Assembly (NCBI RefSeq): GCF_020921035.1
Contig: NC_063157.1
Coordinates: forward strand, 3,906,001-3,970,000
Length of the DNA: 64,000 nucleotides
Direction of reading: 5' to 3'
Source: Rhodamnia argentea
Taxonomy: Eukaryota; Streptophyta; Magnoliopsida; Myrtales; Myrtaceae
Positions 12,026 through 22,145 of the stretch are shown piece by piece. A model generated the notes under the pieces. It did no database searches. It had not been told where the DNA came from and was given only the letters and a program-made list of their open reading frames with translations. The stretch's first letter is position 1. Every line of letters begins with the position of its first letter. Both the position numbers and the translations under genes were made by a program.

Positions 12026-12410
12026 TTTACTCTCATGTTTTCATAATCGAGTTATAATATTAAGACAGATTCGCGAGTTGTTCACATTCGGGCATTCGTT
12101 TGTTGAGAGATTATTTCAAATGGGGGTTTCTCTGGCCCAATTGAATTGATCATCGGGAGCGTGAGATTTACATATCCACAAAGTAAAGGGGTTATCTTGC
12201 AAAAAAATATGACGACCAAGATAAAATCCGTCAGCACATGGAAGAAGGAATAATGCGAAAGCGAAATGCAAATCGGTAAAAACTTGCATTTATTCCATCC
12301 ATCGGGAAACCTTACAAACAGATCATCGGGGTGGGAACGTAAAGCCAAACCGAGCCCTAATGAGCATCACAAAGGAGTTTAACCGACTCTCCATACGGTT
12401 GATGCTCCGC
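12026..12410 (+). other. Spacer between integrase and antisense ORF
   Basis: No coding signal I can support. A small minus-strand frame at 12082-12348 has no recognisable features. Confidence 0.4.
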
Positions 12411-13052
12411 CTACACCGATCGCTTCGAGAATCGAGATCCGCCACTTAAAGAGGAGGAGCTCACATTTCTCTTTAAGCTTGGCCACCCCTGTCCTCGTGA
12501 TACTCGGCGTGATTCCAAGTCATGGATCGGCATTCTCCCGCGGGCTATATCCAGGGTCGGATCGTCCAGCCTTTCTTCCAGCCATGAGCATTGAAATTTC
12601 AAAACAATATCGAGCGGATCGCGCTCGAAGATGGTCCGGGACATGGCCAAGCGTTCCACCAAGTTCCCCCTCTCACGAATCAGCAGTGAGACTTGATCAT
12701 TACCGTAGTCAAGGGCCTTCTTATAATTGTCGGCTACAAGATCGGCCAACATCAAGTTATCCGACCGATCCCGATAGCGTGCCCTCACAAGATAGGCCAA
12801 AGTAACATCTTGATAAGCATGATTGTAAGCCTCCGGGAAGTTAGTGAAGAGGGTAGGGAAGATCCTATATTCCTCTTCTAACTTGGTACCTTGAATAGAA
12901 ACGGTGTCCATATCCGTAAACATGAGACGGATTTCGGTTTCGACCTCCGGATGGTTGGCTATATAAGAGTAGCCCTGGCCTAAGAGATTATAAAGTTTCT
13001 CCCATTTGGCCAAAACTTCAGCCGAGAAGATGCGTGCGGGGAGGGAGGCCAT
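12411..13052 (-). CDS. Antisense ORF of Tat-type retrotransposon
   Basis: A 213-codon frame runs opposite to gag-pol, from ATG 13052 to a stop at 12411. The protein is soluble-looking, mixed-charge and probably helical, with an MASLPARIFSAEVLAKWEKL start and a Ser/Arg-rich tail (LKRNVSSSSLSGGSRFSKR). I recognise no domain. Extra antisense ORFs downstream of pol are a known trait of several Tat-lineage elements (for example gene 23 in Grande), which supports a real element gene rather than chance. Its function is unknown. It sits between the integrase and the captured HD-ZIP segment. Confidence 0.55.
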   Translation of the reverse strand: MASLPARIFSAEVLAKWEKLYNLLGQGYSYIANHPEVETEIRLMFTDMDTVSIQGTKLEEEYRIFPTLFTNFPEAYNHAYQDVTLAYLVRARYRDRSDNLMLADLVADNYKKALDYGNDQVSLLIRERGNLVERLAMSRTIFERDPLDIVLKFQCSWLEERLDDPTLDIARGRMPIHDLESRRVSRGQGWPSLKRNVSSSSLSGGSRFSKRSV

Positions 13053-13539
13053 TGTTGCTGAAGTTGCTGAAAAAGAGTGGATGCGAAAGAGTGCTTAGAA
13101 GGTTGGAGATGAGGATATGGAAGCGATAATCGTCTCGGCGTTAAATCCTAATTTAAAGGACAGAAAAAGTCATAGCAATAATTATTGTGGGGGCCGAGTT
13201 AATTATCCGGGTAAAACTACGGACGTTTCGTCCGTGAATCACGGATCTACCATCTCGAGGCTCACGAAATTCGAAAAGTTGCGAAATGACTTAAAGGTTC
13301 CGCCATATTAAAAGAGGGACAATCATACTGCAGAAAAGATTTGAGGGTCCCACCATGTTAGAAGGAAATGAAGAAGACAGAGCGGGAAACACGGGAGAAG
13401 CACCGGCTTAGTGGTTTTCATCCACGTTAAAAGGGAGGCTCCGGAACATGCATGTTTACTCGGAAGAATTTGGAGAGAGTAAGCATACGGCGGAGAGTAG
13501 AGTGAACAAAAGGCAGTAAGAAGTATTTCAATCCAACAT

Positions 13540-14135
13540 GTTTGGAGGCTACCAGCACTTACTGGAGGCAACCAACCTAGACATCCCCGAGAATGAACTG
13601 CTGAATTTCGAGGCCGGATCCAGCCGAAGGCCGTAAAACCCAACTCCCTTGGCGGTGAAGTTCAAGATCTCGATAACAAGCAACAACAATAGCAGCGAGC
13701 AGCAGCCGTAGTCAACCCCGTAAAAGAAAACATCAAATCAAAGAGCTCGAAGCTGCCTTTAAGGAGTGCCCTTACGTGAACGGGAAACGAAAAAATGAGT
13801 TGAGCCGGAAGCTAGGAATGGAGCCCTTGAAGGTCAGGTTTTGGTTTCAAAACAAGCGGGCCCGAGTGAAGGTTCGAAGTGAAAGTCATGAACTTGCGTC
13901 TCTAAAGGAAGAAAATGAAGAGCTTCGAGCAGAGATCAAGAGGTATAGGGATGCTCTTAACATCGCTATTTGCCATGTCTGCAGCAACCCCATCACCTTT
14001 GGTGGCATGTTCCTTGATGAGCCACATCTGAGCATTGAAAATGCTCATTTATCGATTCATCCTCCCGAGCAAGTTCTCGCACAATCGGATTTCGTTGGGG
14101 ATACATCCCGGAATGTCGGCCTTGCGGAGGCGTAA
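13540..14135 (+). pseudogene. Captured class IV HD-ZIP fragment (homeodomain + zipper)
   Basis: From ATG 13540 the sequence reads MFGGYQHLLEATNLDIPENE, like the native N-terminus of class IV HD-ZIP proteins (GL2/PDF2/ROC), then loses frame. A frame open from about 13705 to the TAA at 14135 gives the homeodomain (KRKHQIKELEAAFKECP ... LSRKLGMEPLKVRFWFQNKRA) with the recognition-helix core WFQNKR. It continues into the leucine-zipper loop with the family's CxxC (CHVC) and ends after HLSIENAHL. The START domain that follows in full-length members is absent. It lies in the sense of the element, without introns, suggesting capture through a spliced RNA. DNA binding could be retained, but no function can be assigned. 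Confidence 0.8.
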
Positions 14136-14515
14136 CCGATGCCCTTCGAGGGAAGTGACATGCATCACTACAATTGGAGTTTCCACGATGTCACGATCGG
14201 CCAATTCAACGATGATGAAACTACGAATCTGTAGCCTACATGAAGCTTGAGTTTTTTTTATTATGGGCTCTCAAAATATCGCTCTTTTGAGCATCACTAG
14301 CCAGCCCTTACGAATCCTTAAGAAAAGTAGGGACATGCACGAATGAATGTACTGTTTGTTACAAAGTCCCCATGTGAGACATTCTTCTTTTTACGCCTAG
14401 AGTTAATCTGGGGGCAAAGAGCGATACTATCCACGAATATCATCATGCTTAAATGCGCGAATTCCTTGTCAGATTTGGTTGAACGCCGAAAGGAAAAGCA
14501 TTAAAAGCTTTCACA

Positions 14516-14675
14516 TAGGTAGATGCAAAAAGATTCGAGGAAATAAGCGCCTCGGGAGGAAGCGAAAAGATTTGAGGAGGGAAATAACCGCCTCGTTCGT
14601 AGGTAAATGCGAAAAGATTTGAGGAGGGAAATAAGCGCCTCGTTCGTAGAGAAAGCGAAAAGATTTGAGGGCTCC
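14516..14675 (+). repeat. Short tandem repeat inside retrotransposon
   Basis: Units containing GCGAAAAGATTTGAGGAGGG...GCGCCTCGTTCGTAG start at about 14525, 14562, 14609 and 14655, with spacings of 37, 47 and 46 bp. It lies between the two captured gene segments. Confidence 0.65.
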
Positions 14676-14843
14676 TCCATATCGGAAAAGAAAAAGATGA
14701 CAGATTGAGTGAGAGATAAGAGTTATTGCGAAATGGATCCAAGGCACCAAGACCGGAAATGAGAGAAAAAGCTGTCATCTTTCGTAGAAAAAGCGAGAAC
14801 CTATATGCGAGACTAACGGATCAGAAAAGTTTATAAAGTCTCC

Positions 14844-15853
14844 ATGCACCTAATGACCACCCGAACTCGTCACGAAAGACCACCATCACTTTGTGATTTT
14901 CGGGCAAATTGTTTTGCAAGTCCGAGAACATCTAAAGCTCGGTCTCTAGTCGAAACAGCCATTTTCGGTCTACATATGGAAGGCTTTAAAAGAAAAACAC
15001 GTTCATTCCAAGCGGAAGTATGGGAACCTTCCTATCCCGAGGATCTGCGAGTCATGGCCATTGATGGCAACCCCGTTTCCCTCTCAATCCTTGTTGCTAT
15101 GCTGAGAAGTTGCATGTACGGGGTTTTTGCTTATGCGAAGGCAACGGATGCCTTAGAAGTGCTGAGGCGGTACAAAGAGGAGTTTGACATCGTCGTCACA
15201 GCCGTGGTAGGGATCGATATGGACGGTTTCGATCTCTTAAAGATAATTGATTCTGAGTTAGACATACAGGTCATCGTAGTATCGGCAAGTAATGATCGGC
15301 AGTTCATAACGAGGGCCACATTGCATGGTGCTCGAGACGTCCTACAGAAGCCGGTCTGCGTTCGAATGCTCCAAAACATTTGGCAGCATGCTGTAAGGAA
15401 GCAATTACTCGAACAAAAAAACTACGACCAAGCCGATGACGACGATTTTGTCCAAAAGAAAAGGCCCCTTTGGTCCGCCAAGCTTCATTCTATATTCATT
15501 GAGGCGGTTCGACGGCTAGGAATCAATTCAAGCACGACCAATGGTCTGTACACTGAATAATGAATATAGACGGACTCACCATGCAAAGTGTCACGAATCA
15601 CCTTCAAAGGGTTAGAGATAAGGCGAGGAAGCATGATGCAGGTTGGGACCAACACGACAGGACCAAAGTTGATTGGAAGATCAATACCGGGAAAATCTAC
15701 CGAGCAAAAGGTACTCGGCCACTTCCCAATCAAGAATACATGTCATACCAACCTTCCGCTGGTGGTTCTAGCAGCAGAGACCGGTTGATCATCCCTACAA
15801 GTTTCCGAGCAACGGCGGAAGTTCAAGCTCAAGGGGTCGATCGCTCACGGTGA
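14844..15853 (+). pseudogene. Captured type-B response regulator fragment (receiver + GARP)
   Basis: A frame at 14844-15560 encodes, from about 15035, a receiver domain (DLRVMAIDGNPVSLSILVAML ... WQHAVRKQL). This is followed by an acidic linker and the start of a GARP/Myb-like domain (KKRPLWSAKLHSIFIEAVRR). The rest of GARP (MNIDGLTMQSVTNHLQRVR) continues at 15560 in another frame. The order matches type-B ARRs of cytokinin signalling. The phospho-acceptor Asp is replaced by Ala (codon 15201-15203, in VVTAVVGIDMDGF), while the late Lys (QKPV) is kept, so it resembles a pseudo-receiver. No introns interrupt it, suggesting an RNA origin. It is probably non-functional as a full protein. Confidence 0.82.
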
Positions 15854-18800
15854 AAACAAAGTGGGAAATCCGTCGCTAGTGTTAGCAAGTAACACTACCC
15901 AATTCGAGTATCAATCGGAAGATTACTTTGATGATGAGCTCACCACATTGATCGCCCGGTTCGGAGTGAAGGACCTCCCGAGTTGTGATCCGAAGCAAGT
16001 GATTATGGATCCTTGAACAACGATCGTTGGTGTATAATCCAAGACAAAATCAGTCGATCATTGGAATGGCCAGCAAGAGAGGTGGAACCAATCTCGCATG
16101 AATACTTCTTTGATTCCATGTATAGTTCCCCTGCGTGGGATATTTTTTTTACTTTCTAGCTGTCTAGAATTTGCCTAGAGTTAAAGGGCGAATTTTCTCC
16201 TCCCTTATCAAATGCGTGAGTTCCTTGTTAAGCTAGGCCTCGTAGAAAATCAATTTGTGGACGACGCCCCTGAACGCCCGTAAAGAGAGATTCCGAATAG
16301 CCTTACTTGGGAGAATACGAGTAAAAGGCCAAGCGGACTCAAAGATGGGTAACTCCGTATCGTCCCAATTGGCTCTCAATCATTTCAAACTCGATTTAAG
16401 CTTATTTCATTCTCGACGGGAGATTGCCAACTGTTTTGAGAACAATATAGCAAAAAGCGAACCAACCGTGGACGCCAACATCACCACGGCCTAGTGGTTG
16501 GGGGAATGACAGTGGTCCGAGGCGTCCCGGGTTCGATCCCGGGATTTGGCATCAATGTACAAAGATTAATAAAAACCTTTTTGCTTCGTAGTTCAATGCC
16601 GATTGAAACTCAGCCCAGATGGTTACAAGACCGGAGAGATAACATCCCGGACATACAATCCAATCCAGATGAGTTGATCCTTTCAATTCAAAGTTCACAA
16701 GAAATTCGTACAAGGGTAAAGCGGTATCGTTTCAACTCGTTTAGAACATGAGAACGTACATTGATGCTTTCCCTTTTGATTTTTACGAGGGTCACCGCCT
16801 TTCCGGATACGGAAGTATCCCTTCTCCCCGAGAAATTAATGAAATGAGAAATTCCCGGAGCCTTTGACAATCTCATGTCTCGAACCAAATAATGAAGTTT
16901 TGCAACTCATTTGCATGAGCAGGGGCAACTCACGATCCACGCCCCTAAGAAGTTTCTTATGTGCTTGCAAATTCTATCCACCAAGATAAAAAGTTGCTGC
17001 ATTTTATATGCTCGAAAACACTCATACATTGCATAGTTTGTGCATGATTGTTCCTCATGTTTAATTTATCAACTCGAATAAGGAACATGAACTACATAAG
17101 ATACACCAAATGTATGGAATGGGGCAAGACGGGATGATGAAAGGCAATCTTTTTCCAAACACGTCCCATTTTTTCAAAGCGAGTTGAACGGTGGCTAAGT
17201 TCCGCATTCCCCGAGGTAAAGAGTTTTCTCGCGAAAGGTACGTTAGCCGAAATGACAGAGGCATTCAATTCTCTATCCCAAACACTACAGGTGATCCATT
17301 GATTACCCCTTTTGAGCGGTGGTTTCATTTCTTTACCCCTGTCAAGAACCACCCCACATCGGGGTCCCAGACGAGTTAATTCCAGCGGCAACACGAGGTA
17401 AATGGTTAGAAATTTTCTTGCTTGGGACTAACATTAATCTTCGGGTGTTTCTTTGCATTTATACTCGAATTTTAATTCAAGTGCCTTAGGATGATGAAGA
17501 GCATTCACTTCTCTATCCTATACACTTCATTCTTTGCATAGCCCACTTGAGCCTCGCAAATTCATTTCTTAAACCCTTGTTGGTGATCATTTGCTCATTC
17601 CAAAGACGAAGATAGCATTTTCCCAAGGATTAGAATTGGAGATGGTCGGGTCAACGAGACAATTCCCGAATGGACTCATTTCTTGTATGCTAGATTTTTT
17701 ATGTTTACATAATTTTTCTTTGTAAATGTTTATGTTTGTTGTAATTCCTGGTTCAAAATCATGGGATTGTAAAAAAAGGAGAGGCAAACTCAGCTTAAAG
17801 GAGAAGGGCCCGCTCTCAAAAAAAAAAAAACAAAAAAAAAAGCAAAATAAAGAGATGTCGAAGGGCTCTCAAAGAAAAAGGAAAAGAAATCTTTTCTCGA
17901 AAAAAAAAGAAAAAAAAGAAAAATGAGAGTCGGGAGTAAGAAAAGCAAAGGTCGATCTCATATGAAAATTTCAAGCATAGGAAAAGCAAAGTGCCTACCA
18001 AAAGTAAGGCCAATGCACATTCATTTGTAAAGTACTTCTGAATTTTGAATGTACATTTTTGCATGTTAAGTTGTAAATTCCATGTACATGTTTGCATTGT
18101 GTCTCTTGCAAATCCTTGACGAGACACTTGTTGTGAAGAAGACTCCCCAAGAAATCGGTTTGTAAAGTGCAATTTTCAGTAGAAAACTACCATCCCTCAT
18201 TCAATGATGGTATTCTTTCTGAAGACATTTCCAAAAGACCAAGATCGGTGACTAGTCGGCGATGATCACCAACGTCAAGCCCCTTCTCATTTAATTTCGA
18301 GCCAAAACGAGCCTTTTCGTTCCTCGGTCCCCAATCCTAGCCTACGTTATAACCCTCCAAAGTCTCTTCGATTAGGGCACTTGAGTTAACGTAGAGTTAA
18401 ATGATTTTAAGCATCACTCGAAGAAGTTCGAGCAAGATTATTTCTCTCTCATTTTTGCAGGATTCTTGACTTGTAAATCCGGAGCAAATGATGAAGAAAT
18501 TCATTTCAAGCGACCTTGACTCAACTGGAGTCCCCTTTGTAAACCTTTGACCTAGCTCTCATTACGGTCCTAATCAAGACCTCCGGATCGACTCGGTCGT
18601 ATCAATTGCGAGATTACTTGGATCCTTGTCGAATGCGATGATGGAAAGATTGAGTGATTTCTCTTGAATCCTGCAGACGGGATAAATAGCTTTTCTCGAG
18701 AGTGAGAGAAAGCCCTTTCGGACTGAAGTCCCCCATTCAGCTCACATTCGAGGTATTCGTAATGTGAGAACCTCCCTGGACAAAATTGGTAATGCAAACT

Positions 18801-19194
18801 TGACAGAATGGTTATGCATGAACCATAGTATGAGTGATTGCATTATACTCATTGTTGAATATGTTTGTGTGTGTTACCTCCGACATTCTATGATAGGTAA
18901 TACATTCCCGATGTTCGAGTTCCCTCCCAAGGTCTCGAAATTCATCCAAGGATTATTGAATGAGCAAGTTTTGTTGGCAAATGCCTACCAGGTACGATAC
19001 AAGCAATCGCTTCGTTCCTTGATTAATCGTTTGGAGAACCCGGGTAAGTTTTCGAACCCCTTTTCAAATTAACAACTCTTCTCATGATAGTTGTTATGAT
19101 TCAATTCGAGCAATATGCCCCTTTTGTACTTATCGATTCCATTCGATGGTGCTCCTATCAAATATTGTTCAATTCATGCAATATGCCTCTTACG
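15854..19194 (+). other. Retrotransposon 3' non-coding region
   Basis: I see no convincing gene. It contains a tRNA-like piece (16474-16550) and an A-rich run (about 17817-17925). Short frames on both strands (for example 17092-17394 minus) have no recognisable domain. Long non-coding 3' regions are usual for Tat elements. Confidence 0.55.
16474..16550 (+). ncRNA. tRNA-like / SINE-head remnant
   Basis: The 77 nt have tRNA-like ends (GCCAA pairing with TTGGC). An A-box-like GGCCTAGTGGTTGG lies at about 16488-16501. A perfect T arm (CCGGG-TTCGATC-CCGGG) contains the B box GGTTCGATCCC. The anticodon arm cannot be folded cleanly and two acceptor pairs are lost, so it is not a working tRNA gene. 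A tRNA-derived SINE head inserted in the retrotransposon is the best alternative. Confidence 0.5.
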
Positions 19195-19830
19195 TCAAGT
19201 CGTGTAGACATATGCACTGGCGATCTTGACATCTTATCAAATCATAACGACGTAGCTCTTATGGTTTCAATCTCGGGACGTGAAGACATATGCACCGGCG
19301 ATTTTGACATCTTATCAAATCATAACGACGTAACTCTTATGGTTTCAATCTCGGGACGTGAAGACATATGCCTGGCGATCTTGACATCTTATCAAATCAT
19401 AACGACGTAGCTCTTATGGTTTCAATCTCGGGACGTGAAGACATATGCACCGGCGATCTTGACATCTCTTCAAATCATAACGACGTAGCTCTTATGATTT
19501 CGAGTATCGGATCACGAAGACGTATGCACCGGTGATCTTGACCTTTAGTCGGCTCATAATGACATAGCTCTTATGATTTTCGGCTCCTTTATCAAATCAT
19601 GAAGATATAAGCACCCATATTTTTTATCCAAACCAAATCATAACGACGTAGCTCTTATGATTTTGGTTCCCCCTTTATCGAATCGTGAAGACATATGCCT
19701 TTGGCGATTTCGACATTTAATCAACTCACAACGACGTAGCTCTTGTGAACTTGATCCCACTTCTTTCGACTCACAACGACGTAGCTCTTGTGATCTCAAA
19801 CGACACACATATCTTGCGCTGTCTTGCATT
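19195..19830 (+). repeat. 78-bp tandem repeat array near 3' LTR
   Basis: Units containing GACATATGCACCGGCGATC ... CATAACGACGTAGCTCTTATG start at 19207, 19285, 19363, 19440 and 19519, with spacings of 77-79 bp. Decayed copies continue to about 19830. Tandem repeats between pol and the 3' LTR are characteristic of Tat-lineage elements and can seed satellite DNA. Confidence 0.88.
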
Positions 19831-20149
19831 AGGGAGAAGTCTCGATAACGAGATAGGCCAAATACCTTAAAATCCTTGCATCCGCAAAAAGAAGCTTGGA
19901 AATTAAGAGAACCATTAGCTTACGAGAAATTTGGTAAAACAGGTATTCTTGTATGCGATCCATGTGCAGTTTCTCTAACATGAAAAAGGGAAATTATGAC
20001 ACGTGTTATTTACGGTCTTGCATATCATGCATCACTTCATTAAATAAAAAATGGGATTAAAACTCCCGCCAAAAAGTTCATCCATAATTTGCACTGTCAA
20101 AATTTAGGATTCAATTTTGTCTTTGAGCGGAACCTCTACGAGCCTCCAC

Positions 20150-20164
20150 TCAAAGAGGGGCAGC
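20150..20164 (+). other. Polypurine tract
   Basis: AAAGAGGGGCAGC directly precedes the right LTR. It is the expected plus-strand primer, slightly interrupted by the terminal C residues. Confidence 0.7.
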
Positions 20165-21615
20165 TGTTGACGCCTAAATTTTGATTAATCTATTTTTTGC
20201 ATAAAAATTATAAAAAATCATCTCACATATTTATTTTTAGCGTACATTGCATTGGCATATAATCGGGCAAGCAGAACACTTAATTTAGCATGCATCTAGA
20301 CTAGGCACGGGATGGAAAAATACACCGAGAAGATTTGAAACTTCAAGGACTGTATTGCAAATACTTAAAATTTCAGGGACCGTATTGCAAATACTTGGAA
20401 CTTCAGGGACCGTATGTGCAAATACCAAAAGAAGATGAAGAAGGGAAGATGATGAAGGGAAGATAATGAAAAGAAGATGAAGAAGGGAAGATGATGAAGG
20501 GAAGATAATGAAGGGAAGATGAAAATGGAAGGTGAAGAAATGAAGATGAAGAATGGAAGATGAAAATGGAAGGTGAAGAAATGAAGATGAAGAAGAGAAG
20601 ATGAAGATGGAAGGTGAAGAAATGAAGGTGAAGAACGAAGGATGAAGAACTTTGCCTATAAAAGAGAGAGCTCTTGAGAAGAGTTTTAGAAGGGGGAAGT
20701 GGAAGAGAATTGAGAGAGAGAGTAGAAGAGAATTGAGAGAGTTTTTTTAGGAAGAGTGGAAGAGAATTGAGAGAGTTTTGAGAGAGTTTTTGAGAGGAAT
20801 TTTTAGAGAGGAAAAAGAGAGTTCTTGAGAAAAATCAGAAGAGAAAATTCGAGAGTGAAGAAAAGTGTTTTAGTCGAGCATCATCTTCGACGAGTCCCGA
20901 CACATATTTCGCCCCTCGCAACCCAACAACGCCATTGCTTGCCATTTTCGACGACAGCCGCGTTCTTCCAGCTCCGAGATCTTGAAGGGAACTATAACGT
21001 GTATGTGAGTAAGATTTTGTGTAATAGAAGGTAATCCTTTCCATCTCGATCTACAAAAATGTAATCGTTTGGTGTGAACATTCGTTTGTTTATTTTAGAC
21101 ATGCCACGTGTTCCAAATTTTAGCATTATTACATGTTAATTTATTTCTGTAAATACTCGTGATTGGCTGCGTTTTCTTTCTTTCTAAATCACCCATGGTG
21201 TATATCGTACAAAGTTCAATGTTTTACATCCCCATAAAAAAGAAGAAAAAACCAAAAAAAATTGCATCTTTGAATTTCAAGTAAAATCCATCAAAATTGC
21301 CAAATCAAATATTTTTCATGAAAATGGTACCGAAAGGGCGTTAGAGAAATCTGACGTAACCAAATCCCCGAATTCAAAATCTCCGGTTCGCGGAAATAAG
21401 ATAGTTTTCTCCCGCTATTTTATTTAGGTTTCTAATCAACCTACCGAAAATGATTAGTGGCGACTCCAAATTCAAATCACATTGCATGTTAATTATTTGA
21501 ACCTTAAGTTGCGATTTGGTATGGACTTGGGAGAGTCCGAGTTAGGTTAGTTAATTAATTAACCCGATAATCCATTAGCCTGGAATTTAACCAGTTTATT
21601 TTTTAGGTCGCGACA
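20165..21615 (+). repeat. Right LTR
   Basis: It is the same sequence as 8041-9490 apart from three substitutions (two near 20375-20381, one near 21565) and a 1-bp insertion near 20415. The ends are TG...CA and the target duplication GTAAG follows at 21616-21620. Confidence 0.95.
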
Positions 21616-22145
21616 GTAAGCTTTTCACTTCCCTTTCGTAAAAGATAGCAACTTTCCTTCTTTTCGGAGGAAGTTTGTTTAGATGCGAATCAAATGATGC
21701 TCACTCTTTTGCTAACTTTTTTGATCATTTGACTATGAGAGCTCCTAGCATGATAGTCTAAAAATACTGTTATTATATTTTGCTGCACGATTTTTTAATT
21801 AATGAGTATTTTATGCAAAACACGCGATGATAATATATGGATTTACGGTCTGAAATTTTATGCGATGTTTGTATGGAATTATGTTCGTTTCGAATTATGG
21901 GAATTAGTTTGAGATTCGGTTGAGATACAGTATGTTCTCGGAATAGCTTCTTAACTTATCAAGAAAGGCATATTTTCATTGAAATGACAGCTTCAACATC
22001 TATTCAGATAAAATTATTTGTATTTAAGGGTTTCGCACCATTAGTCTGCGAAATGTCTGGTTGAGCAACTGGAAACCGGATAACGAGGTTTACAATTTTT
22101 TAGCCATAAAATAAGAGTTGAAGTCGGAATTTCGAATACGTTAAG

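Larger units (their letters stand above)
8041..21615 (+). mobile_element. Chimeric non-autonomous Tat/Ogre-like Ty3/gypsy LTR retrotransposon
   Basis: The LTRs are 1450 and 1451 bp, start TGTTGACGCC and end GGTCGCGACA. Flanking GTAAG at 8036-8040 and 21616-21620 is the 5-bp target duplication. A PBS for tRNA-Arg, a polypurine tract, a gag stub, an integrase, an antisense ORF and 3' tandem repeats place it in the Tat group. PR, RT and RNase H are absent, so it cannot copy itself. The LTRs differ by three substitutions and one 1-bp indel, so it inserted recently and was presumably mobilised by a relative. It also carries HD-ZIP IV and type-B response-regulator sequences. Confidence 0.93.

Noticed and set aside
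17092-17394. 100-codon minus-strand frame in the retrotransposon 3' region
   Set aside because: No domain and not at the position of the known antisense ORF; treated as chance.
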